A stretch of DNA of 64,000 nt, taken from NCBI RefSeq assembly GCF_000717245.1, contig NZ_JNYQ01000002.1, positions 558,001 through 622,000 on the forward strand, in the 5' to 3' direction. Position 1 is the first letter of the stretch, and every line of letters starts with the position of its first letter. A program made the translations under genes and the position numbers. The stretch comes from Kitasatospora papulosa (lineage in GTDB: Bacteria > Actinomycetota > Actinomycetes > Streptomycetales > Streptomycetaceae). Below are positions 1-8,091 of this stretch, one piece after another. The notes beneath the pieces were generated by a model, which saw nothing but the letters and a program-made list of their open reading frames with translations, had not been told where the DNA came from and searched no databases.

Positions 1-549
1 CGGGCCCACGGAGAGGGCCAGGACGTCGCCCGGCTGCACTCCGGCGACCCCTCGGTCTTCAGCGCCGTGAACGAGCAGATGCGCCGGCTCGACGAGGCGG
101 GCGTGCCCTACGAGGTGGTCCCCGGGGTCCCCGCCTTCGCGGCGGCGGCAGCGGCGCTCAAGCGGGAGCTGACGGTGCCCACGGTCGGTCAGACCGTGAT
201 CCTCACCCGGATCGCCCAGCGGGCCACGGCGATGCCCGAGGGCGAGGACCTGGCCACCCTGGGCCGCAGCGGTGCGCTGATCGTGCTGCACCTCGCCGCG
301 CGGTACGTGGACCGGGTGGTCGACGAACTGCTGCCGCACTACGGGGCCGAGTGCCCGACCGCCGTGGTCGCCATGGCCTCGCGCCCGGACGAGATCATCC
401 TGCGCGGCACGCTGGACTCCATCGCGGAGCAGGTGAAATCGGCAGGGGTGATCCGGACGGCTGTGATCATGGTCGGCCGGACCCTGGGAGCGGAGCAGTT
501 CCGCGACAGCCATCTGTACTCCCCGGCGCGCGACCGCCACACCTGCTGA
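1..549 (+). CDS. cobM: Precorrin-4 C11-methyltransferase CobM, 3' part
   Basis: Coding sequence is open from the first base and stops at TGA 547-549, so the N-terminus lies outside the window. The visible 182 residues carry SAM-dependent tetrapyrrole methylase features: the SGDPSVFSA loop, then the VPGVPAFAAAAAAL motif, followed by the family C-terminal strand with ILRGTLDSIAEQVK. CobM/CbiF adds the C-11 methyl group in corrin synthesis in the cytoplasm. An ATG at 79 and a GTG at 67 are internal codons, not starts, because the conserved SGDPS loop lies upstream of both. It converges on cbiD, with a GC-rich hairpin between the two stops. The identification is strong; only the start is missing. 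Confidence 0.93.
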   Translation, partial: RAHGEGQDVARLHSGDPSVFSAVNEQMRRLDEAGVPYEVVPGVPAFAAAAAALKRELTVPTVGQTVILTRIAQRATAMPEGEDLATLGRSGALIVLHLAARYVDRVVDELLPHYGAECPTAVVAMASRPDEIILRGTLDSIAEQVKSAGVIRTAVIMVGRTLGAEQFRDSHLYSPARDRHTC

Positions 550-579
550 CGACGGCGCGGCGGATGCCGGTCCCTGGGC

Positions 580-612
580 GGGCGGGCGCGACGGACACCG
601 TCGCGCCCGCCC
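580..612. terminator. GC-rich hairpin between convergent cobM and cbiD
   Basis: Perfect 15-bp inverted repeat (580-594 with 598-612) with a 3-nt loop, between the two convergent stop codons. There is no T-run on either side, as is common for Streptomyces terminators. It could serve both strands; its right arm reaches almost to the cbiD stop. Confidence 0.6.
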
Positions 613-616
613 CTGC

Positions 617-1735
617 TCAGCGCGGGTCGCTGCGCCCCACGACGGCGCCCGCCCGGTCGATGCAGATGACGTCCACCGCGACCGGAGCTCCCCGCAGCAC
701 CGACAGCGCCTCGTCCCGTGCCGCCACCGCGACCAGGTCGCCCAGCGGGACGCCTGCCGCCATGCACAACTGCAGAGCGGCGAGGCCGGTGTTGGCGACC
801 TCGATCTCGGCCGCCAGCTCCTCGCTCGCGCCCCCCTGACGTGCCAGCCGCGCCAGGAACGGCTTGTCCACCTGGGAACGGCCCGAGTGAAGGTCCAGAT
901 GTCCGGCGGCCAGTTTGGACAGCTTGGCGAACCCGCCGCAGATGGTCAGCCGCTCCACCGGATGCCGCCGCACGTACTTCAGCACGGCGCCCGCGAAGTC
1001 ACCCATGTCCAGCAGGGCGATCTCCGGCAGCCCGTACTCGGCCACCACCGTCTTCTCCGAGGTCGAGCCCGTGCACCCCGCGACATGCCGGTGTCCGGCC
1101 GCGAGCGCCACGTCCACCCCGCGGCGGATCGAGTCGATCCAGGCCGAGCAGGAGTAGGGCACCACGATGCCCGTCGTGCCCAGGATCGAGATTCCGCCCA
1201 GGATGCCCAGGCGAATGTTCCACGTGAAACGTGCGATCTCCTCACCGTCGTCCACCGAGACCGTGATCTCGACGTCGCCGGTGCCACCGTGTTCCGCCGC
1301 CACCCGCGCGATGTGATCCCGCATCATCTGGCGGGGAACGGGGTTGATCGCGGGCTCTCCGACCTCGAGCGGGAGCCCGGGGAGTGTCACCGTTCCCACG
1401 CCGGGCCCCGCCTTGAACACCACCCCGGACCCCGCGGGCAGCAGCCGTACGGTGGACCGCACCAGGGCGCCGTGGGTGACGTCCGGATCGTCGCCCGCGT
1501 CCTTGACCACGCCTGCCGTGGCCCGTCCGTCGCCGAGCTCCTCCACCGCCAGCGCGAAGGCGGGGGTCTGGCCCTTGGGCAGGGTGATGGTCACCGGGTC
1601 GGGGAACTCGCCGGTCAGCAGCGCGGTGTACGCGGCCGTGGTCGCCGCCGTCGCGCAGGCCCCGGTCGTCCATCCCGGCCGCAGACCGGTGTGCTTGAGT
1701 TGGGCGGTGCGCCCGCCCTGCGCCTCACTGCTCAT
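617..1735 (-). CDS. cbiD: Cobalt-precorrin-5B (C1)-methyltransferase CbiD
   Basis: CbiD-family protein of 372 aa when started at ATG 1735 (protein begins MSSEAQGG); an in-frame ATG at 1762 would add nine residues but would overlap cobK. The near N-terminal GLRPGWTTGACATAA signature is diagnostic of the family, as are the internal GGISILGTTGI and the AGCTGSTSE stretch. CbiD transfers the C-1 methyl group with deacylation at C-20, the step done by CobF in the classical aerobic route. The gene is divergent from cobK with only 15 bp between the two start codons, so both promoters must overlap the neighbouring coding region or the pair is driven from elsewhere. Confidence 0.93.
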   Translation of the reverse strand: MSSEAQGGRTAQLKHTGLRPGWTTGACATAATTAAYTALLTGEFPDPVTITLPKGQTPAFALAVEELGDGRATAGVVKDAGDDPDVTHGALVRSTVRLLPAGSGVVFKAGPGVGTVTLPGLPLEVGEPAINPVPRQMMRDHIARVAAEHGGTGDVEITVSVDDGEEIARFTWNIRLGILGGISILGTTGIVVPYSCSAWIDSIRRGVDVALAAGHRHVAGCTGSTSEKTVVAEYGLPEIALLDMGDFAGAVLKYVRRHPVERLTICGGFAKLSKLAAGHLDLHSGRSQVDKPFLARLARQGGASEELAAEIEVANTGLAALQLCMAAGVPLGDLVAVAARDEALSVLRGAPVAVDVICIDRAGAVVGRSDPR

Positions 1736-1750
1736 GGATGGACCGATCGG

Positions 1751-2500
1751 ATGCCCTTGCACGTACTCGTCCTCGGCGGCACGACGGAGGCCCGCAGAGT
1801 GGCGGAGTCCCTGGTGGCCCTCGACGGGGTCCGGGTGACCAGCTCACTCGCCGGTCGCGTCGCCCAGCCGAAGCTGCCGCCGGGCGAGGTGCGCGTCGGT
1901 GGCTTCGGTGGAGCCGAAGGCATGGCCGATTGGCTCCGCGCACACCCTGTGGATGCGGTCATCGACGCCACCCATCCCTTCGCCGGCACGATCAGTTTCA
2001 ACGCGGCCGCTGCCGCTGCCGCTGTCCATGTTCCCCTGCTGGCCCTCCGGCGGCCCGGCTGGGTGCCCGTGGAGGGCGACCGGTGGCACGTCACCGACTC
2101 CCTCGCGGGTGCGGCGGAGCTGCTGCCCGGGCTCGGGTCGCGCGTCTTCCTCACCACCGGGCGCATGGGGCTGGCGGCGTTCGCCGCCCTGGACGCGCTG
2201 TGGTTCCTGATGCGTTCGGTGGACGCCCCCGAGGCTCCGTACCCCGTGCGGATGGAGGTCCTGCTCGACCGGGGTCCGTTCTCGCTCGAAGGCGAGAGGG
2301 AGCTGATCCGGCGACACCGTATCGACGTCCTGGTCACGAAGGACAGTGGCGGTGACGCGACCGCACCGAAGCTGACAGCCGCCCGCGAGGCGGGGATTCC
2401 CGTGGTGGTGGTCGGACGGCCACCGGTCCCGCCGGGCGTTCCGGTGGCCGGGACGCCGGAGGAGGCCCTCGCCCTGCTGAGGACCGTCACCAGCGGTTGA
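1751..2500 (+). CDS. cobK: Precorrin-6A reductase CobK
   Basis: Protein of 249 aa beginning MPLHVLVLGGTTEARRVAESL, the typical NAD(P)-binding N-terminus of CobK/CbiJ. Further family features are DATHPFAGTIS, FLTTGRMGLAAF and VTKDSGGDATAPKL near the C-terminus. It reduces precorrin-6A to dihydroprecorrin-6 with NADPH. The ATG at 1751 fits the usual length; the frame stays open far upstream only because it lies antisense to cbiD. A strong hairpin at 2545-2584 follows the gene. Confidence 0.93.
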   Translation: MPLHVLVLGGTTEARRVAESLVALDGVRVTSSLAGRVAQPKLPPGEVRVGGFGGAEGMADWLRAHPVDAVIDATHPFAGTISFNAAAAAAAVHVPLLALRRPGWVPVEGDRWHVTDSLAGAAELLPGLGSRVFLTTGRMGLAAFAALDALWFLMRSVDAPEAPYPVRMEVLLDRGPFSLEGERELIRRHRIDVLVTKDSGGDATAPKLTAAREAGIPVVVVGRPPVPPGVPVAGTPEEALALLRTVTSG

Positions 2501-2544
2501 AGGCGCGGAGGGCCCGGGCCGCGCCGGCTCTCACCGGCCGGAGC

Positions 2545-2584
2545 CCCCGTGCCGGCGGAGCGCGCGTGCTCCGCCGGCACGGGG
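2545..2584 (+). terminator. Terminator hairpin after cobK
   Basis: A 17-bp perfect inverted repeat (2545-2561 with 2568-2584) with a 6-nt loop, 44 bp downstream of the cobK stop. No T-run follows, as usual in high-GC actinobacteria. Confidence 0.65.
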
Positions 2585-2670
2585 CCCGGGACTGTCAGTG
2601 GTCGCGACTAGCGTCGTCCGCAGATCCACTGACCGCCGACCCGGGCGTGACGCGCCATCAGGAGACCTCC

Positions 2671-4200
2671 ATGCAAGCGACGTTCGCAGACTTCTCCGCC
2701 ACGCCGGCCGGTGTGTCCAACGCGGGGATCAGGTACCGCCACTGTCACAAGGCCTCGTCGCACCTGGTGATGGGCGCCGACGCGAGCACCGAGCTGGAAT
2801 TCGAGATCGACGACGAGGAGCGGATCGCCGAGGCGACGCTGAAGGTGACCGCGCTGGTCTCCAAGCTGGGCGGGTCTCCGGGGTACGCCCCGGTCGACGT
2901 CCTGGTGAACGGGAAGGCCCTCGTGCAGGGGTTCACCGTGCCCGGCGGCGGTGACCTGCCGCAGGACAACGTGCTCGCGGTCCCTGGCGACCTGCTGCGT
3001 CAGGGCACCAACACGCTGGAGATACGCACCGGTGCCGACGCGCGGAGCATGTTCTGGCTCTACCGCGTCACCCTCGACTCCGTGTACGAGCGTGGCCGCT
3101 CGGAGCGCGCGATGGCCACCGAGGCGGCCCGTGACACGGTCTTCACCTACACCACGGAGCGCCGCCTGCCGTTCACCTCGACCTGGCGGCCCGGCCCCCC
3201 GCTGCTGTTCCACGTGGACCGGGGCGAGCAGTCGCTGCCCGCCCAGCTGGGGTGGCGGGGGCAGGACGGCGCGGAGTCGGCGATCAGTTTCCAGTCGAAC
3301 ATGTCCGACTTCCACGGCCATCACCGGGCCGCCGACGGCACACTCGCCGAGTTCCGCGGCCGTGTCATAGCGCGTGGGACGTTCCCGGAGGGGACCGAAG
3401 GCCTCCGCGTGCACCGTTTCCTCACCGAGGAGGGATGGGGCGGTGCCTGGCACTCCTCCGGAGAGCTGAGGCTTCTGGTGGAGGACGGCTCCGGGCCCGT
3501 CGAGCGTGTGACCTGGCGTGACCAGCGGGGCAACTCCGGGACGGCCGCGCTGTGCGTCGCCGACGGGCTTCCGGGAGCCGCGCAGGACGTCACCGGCCAG
3601 GCGACGGTCGTCGAGGTCAGCGACGAGTTCGAGGAGGCCGGGGAGGTCGCGGTGAACCTGCTGCGGGACTCACGGGAGAAGTGGCTGGCGGGGGAGTGCG
3701 AGGCGACCGTGGAATTCGCCTTCGACCGGCCCACCACCCTCACCGGCTACACGCTGGTGTCCGCCAACGACTTCCCGGACCGCGATCCCCGGGACTGGAC
3801 CCTGTCCGGCTCGCAGGACGGCGTCCACTGGACGGAGCTGGACTCCCGGACCGGCCAGGGCTTCGGCAGGCGCTTCGAGAGCAGGAGTTTCGGGATCGGC
3901 GCCGCCCCGGCGCCCTTCTCCCGCTACCGCCTCGACATCACGGGCAACGGGGGCGCCCACGAGACACAGCTCTCCGGTGTGCGGTTCGCGGGGTTCGCCG
4001 CGGATCACTTCAGCGGTTACTACCAGCGGCACGACGAAGGCCCCATCGGTTACCGGGGCACGGCCGTCGCCGTCCGGGGCGACGTCGCGGCGGGCGAACG
4101 GACGGCGCGGCTCGCCGTGGAACTGGAGCGGGCGGCCCGCAGCCTGGCCGAGGCGGCCAGGTCCATCGGCAAGCTGGCCGAGCAGGTCCGGGAGCGCTGA
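2671..4200 (+). CDS. Discoidin (F5/8 type C)-domain protein of unknown function
   Basis: 509 aa from ATG 2671, preceded by a good AGGAG ribosome site. No signal peptide or membrane segment is visible, so it looks cytoplasmic. Residues about 35-135 are beta-rich and end in a LRQGTNTLEIRTGADARSMF stretch that resembles a carbohydrate-binding jelly-roll. Residues about 312-445 resemble a discoidin fold (DWTLSGSQDGVHWTELD, RYRLDITGNGG). The middle (WGGAWHSSG) and the later GPIGYRGT loosely recall OAA-type lectin repeats; that is only an impression. The C-terminal 40 residues form an amphipathic, alanine/arginine-rich helix. It is flanked by cobalamin genes but no cobalamin role is evident from the sequence. 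Confidence 0.6.
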   Translation: MQATFADFSATPAGVSNAGIRYRHCHKASSHLVMGADASTELEFEIDDEERIAEATLKVTALVSKLGGSPGYAPVDVLVNGKALVQGFTVPGGGDLPQDNVLAVPGDLLRQGTNTLEIRTGADARSMFWLYRVTLDSVYERGRSERAMATEAARDTVFTYTTERRLPFTSTWRPGPPLLFHVDRGEQSLPAQLGWRGQDGAESAISFQSNMSDFHGHHRAADGTLAEFRGRVIARGTFPEGTEGLRVHRFLTEEGWGGAWHSSGELRLLVEDGSGPVERVTWRDQRGNSGTAALCVADGLPGAAQDVTGQATVVEVSDEFEEAGEVAVNLLRDSREKWLAGECEATVEFAFDRPTTLTGYTLVSANDFPDRDPRDWTLSGSQDGVHWTELDSRTGQGFGRRFESRSFGIGAAPAPFSRYRLDITGNGGAHETQLSGVRFAGFAADHFSGYYQRHDEGPIGYRGTAVAVRGDVAAGERTARLAVELERAARSLAEAARSIGKLAEQVRER

Positions 4201-4224
4201 TCCGGACGCCGCCCGGCGGCCGCC

Positions 4225-4253
4225 CCGGGGACCGGGCCCGTCCCGGTCCCCGG
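4225..4253. terminator. Hairpin between convergent discoidin gene and cobIJ
   Basis: Inverted repeat of 12 bp (4225-4236 with 4242-4253) and a 5-nt loop between two convergent genes. Probably a shared terminator. Confidence 0.5.
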
Positions 4254-4258
4254 CCGCG

Positions 4259-5782
4259 TCAGTCCTCCGGGTAGCGGCGCGGCGTCCAGACGATCTGACG
4301 GTCACCGCCCCGGTGCACCCACCGGGTCTGCGAGGAGCCGACGATGAGGATCGTCCGCATGTCGACCTCGGCCGGGTCCAGGTCGCCCAGCCGCACCGTC
4401 CGTACGCTCTCCGCCGGGCCTCCGACGTCACGGCCGAGCACCACGGGCGTGTCCGGGGAGCGGTGCTCCAGCAGCAGGTCACGGGCCTTTCCGACCTGCC
4501 ATGTCCGGCTGCGTGAGCCGGGGTTGTACAGCGCCATGACCAGGTCCGCGGTGGCTGCCGCGCGCAGCCGTCCGGCGACGACCTCCCAGGGCTTGAGCCG
4601 GTCCGAGAGCGAGATGGTGGCGTAGTCGTGGCCCAGCGGCGCACCCGCCCTGGCGGCGGCGGCGTTGGCCGCGGTCACCCCCGGCAGCACCCGCACCGCG
4701 ACGTCCGCGTAGGTCTCCTGCGAGGCCACCTCCAGGACGGCCGTGGCCATCGCGAAGACCCCGGGGTCGCCCCCGGACACCACGGCGACACGGTGTCCGC
4801 GGCGTGCCAGGTCGAGGGCGAACTCCGCGCGCTCGGACTCCACCTTGTTGTCGGACCCGTGACGCCGCTGACCGGGGCGGACGGGCACCCGGTCCAGGTA
4901 CGTCGTGTAGCCGACCACGTCGTCGGCGGCGGCCAGCGCCCCCCGGGTCTCGGGCGTCAGCCACAGCGGTCCGGCCGGCCCCGTGCCGACCACGACGACC
5001 TCACCGCGGCCGGGGACCGGCTCGGGCCGGGGCGCGTCGATCCGGCTCGGCAGCACGGCGACGGCGAAGTACGGAACGGTGTCCGCGTCGGTGTCGGCGA
5101 GGTCGCCGGTCCGCTCGCCGGCCATGGTGGCACGCTCGACGTACCGCGCCTCGGGGAGCCGCCCGGACGCCTCGAACGCCCGGCGCACGGCGGGGAACGT
5201 CCGCCCCAGCTTCATCACCACGGCCGAGTCGGTGGCCGCCAGACGTGCCGTCAGCTCCTCCTCCGGCAGCGTGCCCGGCAGGATCGTCAGCACCTCCTCG
5301 GCCTCGACGAGCGGGGTGCCGAGGCGGGCCGCGGCGGCACTGACCGACGTGACTCCCGGGATGACCTCGGTCTCGTAACGGTCCGCGAGCCGCTTGTGCA
5401 TGTGCTGGTACGAGCCGTAGAAGAGCGGGTCGCCCTCCGCGAGCACGGCGACGGTGCGCCCGGCGTCGAGGTGGACCGCGAGGCGTGCGGCCGCCTCGGC
5501 GTAGAACTCGTCCAGCGCGCCCCGGTAGCCGCCGGGGTGGTCCGTGGTCTCCGTCGTGACGGGGTAGACCAGCGCCTCCTCGATGTGATCGGCGCGGATG
5601 TACTGCGCCGCGATCGAGCGGGCGATGGAGCGGCCGTGCCGGGCGGAGTGATAGGCGACGACATCGGCCTCGCCGATGATCTGCACCGCCCGCACGGTCA
5701 TCAGGGCCGGGTCGCCCGGGCCGAGGCCGACGCCGTACAGCCGTCCCGCGCCGCCTGTCTGCTGCTGCTCGGGCACGCTCAC
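4259..5782 (-). CDS. cobIJ: Fused precorrin-2 C20- / precorrin-3B C17-methyltransferase (CobI-CobJ)
   Basis: 507 aa from GTG 5782 (MSVPEQQQ), which overlaps the cobH stop by 4 bp; the longer open frame upstream is only antisense-type noise over cobH. The N-terminal half is CobI (YGVGLGPGDPALMTVRAV, AEGDPLFYGSYQHM, IPGVTSVSAAAARLG). The C-terminal half, from about residue 250, is CobJ (VVVGTGPAGPLWLT, SGGDPGVFAMATAV, LPGVTAANAAAARAG, ALYNPGSRSRTW). Together these would perform C-20 methylation of precorrin-2 and C-17 methylation with ring contraction of precorrin-3B. The fusion is known in actinobacteria. It is the last gene of the cobG-cobH-cobIJ transcript. Confidence 0.95.
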   Translation of the reverse strand: MSVPEQQQTGGAGRLYGVGLGPGDPALMTVRAVQIIGEADVVAYHSARHGRSIARSIAAQYIRADHIEEALVYPVTTETTDHPGGYRGALDEFYAEAAARLAVHLDAGRTVAVLAEGDPLFYGSYQHMHKRLADRYETEVIPGVTSVSAAAARLGTPLVEAEEVLTILPGTLPEEELTARLAATDSAVVMKLGRTFPAVRRAFEASGRLPEARYVERATMAGERTGDLADTDADTVPYFAVAVLPSRIDAPRPEPVPGRGEVVVVGTGPAGPLWLTPETRGALAAADDVVGYTTYLDRVPVRPGQRRHGSDNKVESERAEFALDLARRGHRVAVVSGGDPGVFAMATAVLEVASQETYADVAVRVLPGVTAANAAAARAGAPLGHDYATISLSDRLKPWEVVAGRLRAAATADLVMALYNPGSRSRTWQVGKARDLLLEHRSPDTPVVLGRDVGGPAESVRTVRLGDLDPAEVDMRTILIVGSSQTRWVHRGGDRQIVWTPRRYPED

Positions 5783-6405
5783 TCCTCCTCGCTCGCGATC
5801 GCGTTGAGGGCGGCGGCGGCGATCGCGCTGCCCCCGCGCCGCCCCCGCACGACGAGGTGCTCGAGCCCGGACGGATGGGAGGCCAGGGCCTCCTTGGACT
5901 CGGCGGCCCCGATGAAGCCGACGGGCACACCGATGACGGCGGCGGGGCGCGGGGCGCCCTCCTCGATCATCTCCAGCAGCCGGAACAGGGCGGTGGGCGC
6001 GTTGCCGACCGCGACGACCGCACCCTCCATCCGGTCCCGCCACAGCTCCAGGGCGGCCGCGCTGCGCGTGGTGCCCAGCTCGGCGGCCAGTCCGGGAACG
6101 GCCGGGTCGGACAGGGTGCAGATCACCTCGTTGTCCGCGGGCAGCCGCTTGCGGGTGACACCGCTGGCGACCATGGCCACGTCGCACAGGATCGGTGCGC
6201 CGGAGCGCAGGGCCGCGCGGGCGTCGGCCACCGCGTCCGGCGAGAAGGCGAGATCGCGTACGAGGTCGACCATGCCGCAGGCGTGGATCATGCGGACGGC
6301 GACCTGACTCACGTCGGCGGGCAGCCCTGCCAGATCCGCCTCCGCGCGGATGGTGGCGAACGACTGGCGGTAGATCGCCGGTCCGTCCTTCTCGTACTGA
6401 TGCAC
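5779..6405 (-). CDS. cobH: Precorrin-8X methylmutase CobH/CbiC
   Basis: 208 aa from GTG 6405 (VHQYEKDGPAIYRQSFATIR, the usual N-terminus). The MIHACGMVDLVRDL segment carries the catalytic histidine that moves the methyl group from C-11 to C-12 to give hydrogenobyrinic acid. Later motifs CDVAMVASGVTRKR and VGNAPTALFRLLEMI fit the family, as does the terminal GRRGGSAIAAAALNAI. It overlaps cobIJ by 4 bp (GTGA arrangement) and lies 73 bp after cobG, so the three genes are probably co-transcribed. Confidence 0.95.
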   Translation of the reverse strand: MHQYEKDGPAIYRQSFATIRAEADLAGLPADVSQVAVRMIHACGMVDLVRDLAFSPDAVADARAALRSGAPILCDVAMVASGVTRKRLPADNEVICTLSDPAVPGLAAELGTTRSAAALELWRDRMEGAVVAVGNAPTALFRLLEMIEEGAPRPAAVIGVPVGFIGAAESKEALASHPSGLEHLVVRGRRGGSAIAAAALNAIASEEE

Positions 6406-6478
6406 AGTGCCGTCGCTTTCTTCAGTCTTCCTCGCCGAACAGTTCGAAGAGGGCCGGACAGGGGGTCGTGCGTGAGGA

Positions 6479-7780
6479 TCAGGTGCGTGCGCCGCGGGCC
6501 TTCGCCACGGCGGCGCCCAGCGCCACCGGGTCGTTCCGTACCGTCGCCGTCCCGCTGACGAGGTCGCCCTGCCTGTGGGAGATCCGGTGTCCGCCGGGGG
6601 TGGCCACCACGTCGATCCACTCCCCGTGCGGATGGCCGCAGCGGCGTTCGCACCCCGACCAGTACACAGGGAGCCGTCCGGCCGGTCCGACGGCGGCCCC
6701 CGCCTCGGCCCGCACGTCGGCCAGCGACTTGGCACAGCCCGGCCGGCCGATGCAGGCCCCGACCCCGGCCCACGGGGAGCCGGGCCCGGTGATCAAGCCG
6801 GCCTCGGCGAGGCCGGCCGACAGGGCCTCCGACCGGCCGGGGCGGATACCGGTGACGACGATTCCGCGCCACGGGGTGAGGCGCAGTTCCCCGGCGCCCG
6901 ACAGCAGCCGCCACTGGGCCGGGACCAGCCGTCCCAGCGGTACACCGACGGACAGGGCGGCGGACTCGCGGCTGCCGCCCGGTACGGGACCGTGGGGCGG
7001 CGGCAGCACGTCGACGGCGCGGGGGCGGTGGTCCGTCGTGACGGTGGTCCCCGTCCGCCGCAGCCGGCGGGCGACCTCGGCCGGCAACGCCGCCGCGGTG
7101 ACGTCCGGCAGGTCCTTCACACGCCAGGCGCCGGTGTCCCGGGCGGAGTCGAGGAAGGCCTCCGCCGCGGTCAGCGCCGCCGGGGGGCCGTCGGCGCGGG
7201 GCACGCGGAGGACCTCGTCGCCGTGCCCGACGCGCAGCAGGGCGTCTCCGTCGTGGCCCAGCAGGGTGAGGTCCGCGCCGAGGGCGTCCACATCGCCGCG
7301 GCCGTCGTCGAGCGCGAACAGGAAACGTCCGGAAAGCGCCGTCGTGTGTGTGCTTCCGCACAGGAGACGGTCGAGGTCGGTCAGCCAGGGTCTGACGTCG
7401 ACGGAACCGAGGCCGTCGAGCCCGGACAGCGGGGACGCGACGACGTTGCGTACGCGTTCATGCCGCGGGGAGGGGAGCAGTCCGGCCTCGTCCAGCAGTC
7501 CGGCCAGCTCGGCACCGCAGTCCGGTGCGAGCCCGCGCAGCTGAACGTTTCCGCGTGAGGTGAGATGCAGCTCACCGTCGCCGAGGCGCTCGGCGGCCTG
7601 CCCCAGCGTCTCGGCCTGGCGGGGTGTCAGCACCCCGCCGGGTATGCGGATCCGCGCCAGCGCGCCGTCGTCCGCCCGGTGCAGTCGCAGTGCGCCGGGG
7701 CAGGCGTCACCGCTGCCCCGGGCACCGGCATCGCCCGGCGAACGGGACGGAAGGGGGGTGGCGGACATGGCGGCGAGCAT
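6479..7780 (-). CDS. cobG: Precorrin-3B synthase CobG
   Basis: 433 aa, of the nitrite/sulfite-reductase-like fold. Two ferredoxin-like halves are visible: the first around GGVLTPRQAETLGQAAERLG and LHLTSRGNVQLRGL (residues about 48-85), the second around GELRLTPWRGIVVTG (about 300-315). The C-terminal cysteine groups ACIGRPGCAKS and SGCERRCGHP are the expected 4Fe-4S/siroheme-type ligands. CobG uses oxygen to convert precorrin-3A to precorrin-3B, so it marks the aerobic pathway. An ATG four codons in (7768) is an alternative start. It is divergent from the riboswitch-cobN unit; no riboswitch-like sequence is seen on its own side. Confidence 0.93.
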   Translation of the reverse strand: MLAAMSATPLPSRSPGDAGARGSGDACPGALRLHRADDGALARIRIPGGVLTPRQAETLGQAAERLGDGELHLTSRGNVQLRGLAPDCGAELAGLLDEAGLLPSPRHERVRNVVASPLSGLDGLGSVDVRPWLTDLDRLLCGSTHTTALSGRFLFALDDGRGDVDALGADLTLLGHDGDALLRVGHGDEVLRVPRADGPPAALTAAEAFLDSARDTGAWRVKDLPDVTAAALPAEVARRLRRTGTTVTTDHRPRAVDVLPPPHGPVPGGSRESAALSVGVPLGRLVPAQWRLLSGAGELRLTPWRGIVVTGIRPGRSEALSAGLAEAGLITGPGSPWAGVGACIGRPGCAKSLADVRAEAGAAVGPAGRLPVYWSGCERRCGHPHGEWIDVVATPGGHRISHRQGDLVSGTATVRNDPVALGAAVAKARGART

Positions 7781-7881
7781 ACCGACCGTGACCGTGACAC
7801 ATCCCTGCGGTCACTGTGACCTACGGGACACCGGCCACGGCCGGGGCGGGGCCGTCTGGTCAGGACCCCCCTCCTCCCGCC

Positions 7882-7887
7882 TACTAT
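7882..7887 (+). promoter_or_regulatory. Candidate -10 element for riboswitch-cobN transcript
   Basis: TACTAT, close to the TANNNT consensus, lies just before the riboswitch begins. No clear -35 hexamer is seen. Placement is inferred from the downstream riboswitch. Confidence 0.4.
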
Positions 7888-7894
7888 GCCTAGC

Positions 7895-8060
7895 GGCGGT
7901 CCGTGGGGTCCGCCACCGCCGTACGGCGGTGAGGGAGGAAGCCCGGTGAGATTCCGGCGCGGTCCCGCCACTGTGAGCCCGGCCCCCCGGCCGAGCGAGT
8001 CAGGAACTCCCTTTCCCAGGCTCTCGGTCCCGCCGAGCAGCCGATCCGACACTGCCCGGG
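7895..8060 (+). promoter_or_regulatory. Cobalamin (AdoCbl) riboswitch controlling cobN
   Basis: The 5' leader of cobN holds the conserved cobalamin-riboswitch core: GGGAGGAAGCCCGGTGAGAT at about 7933-7952, GGTCCCGCCACTGTGAGCCC at about 7961-7980, and the AGTCAGGAACTCC stretch at about 7998-8010. These match the RF00174 pattern (GGTG..A.TCC, CCGCCACTGTGA, GCCAGGA-like B12 box). The element ends about 30-80 nt before the cobN ATG, and GGAGGGC just before the ATG is probably the ribosome site that would be masked when cobalamin is bound. Outer boundaries are approximate. Confidence 0.92.
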
Positions 8061-8091
8061 GCGTGGACACCCCGAGGAGGGCTGACGCCGC

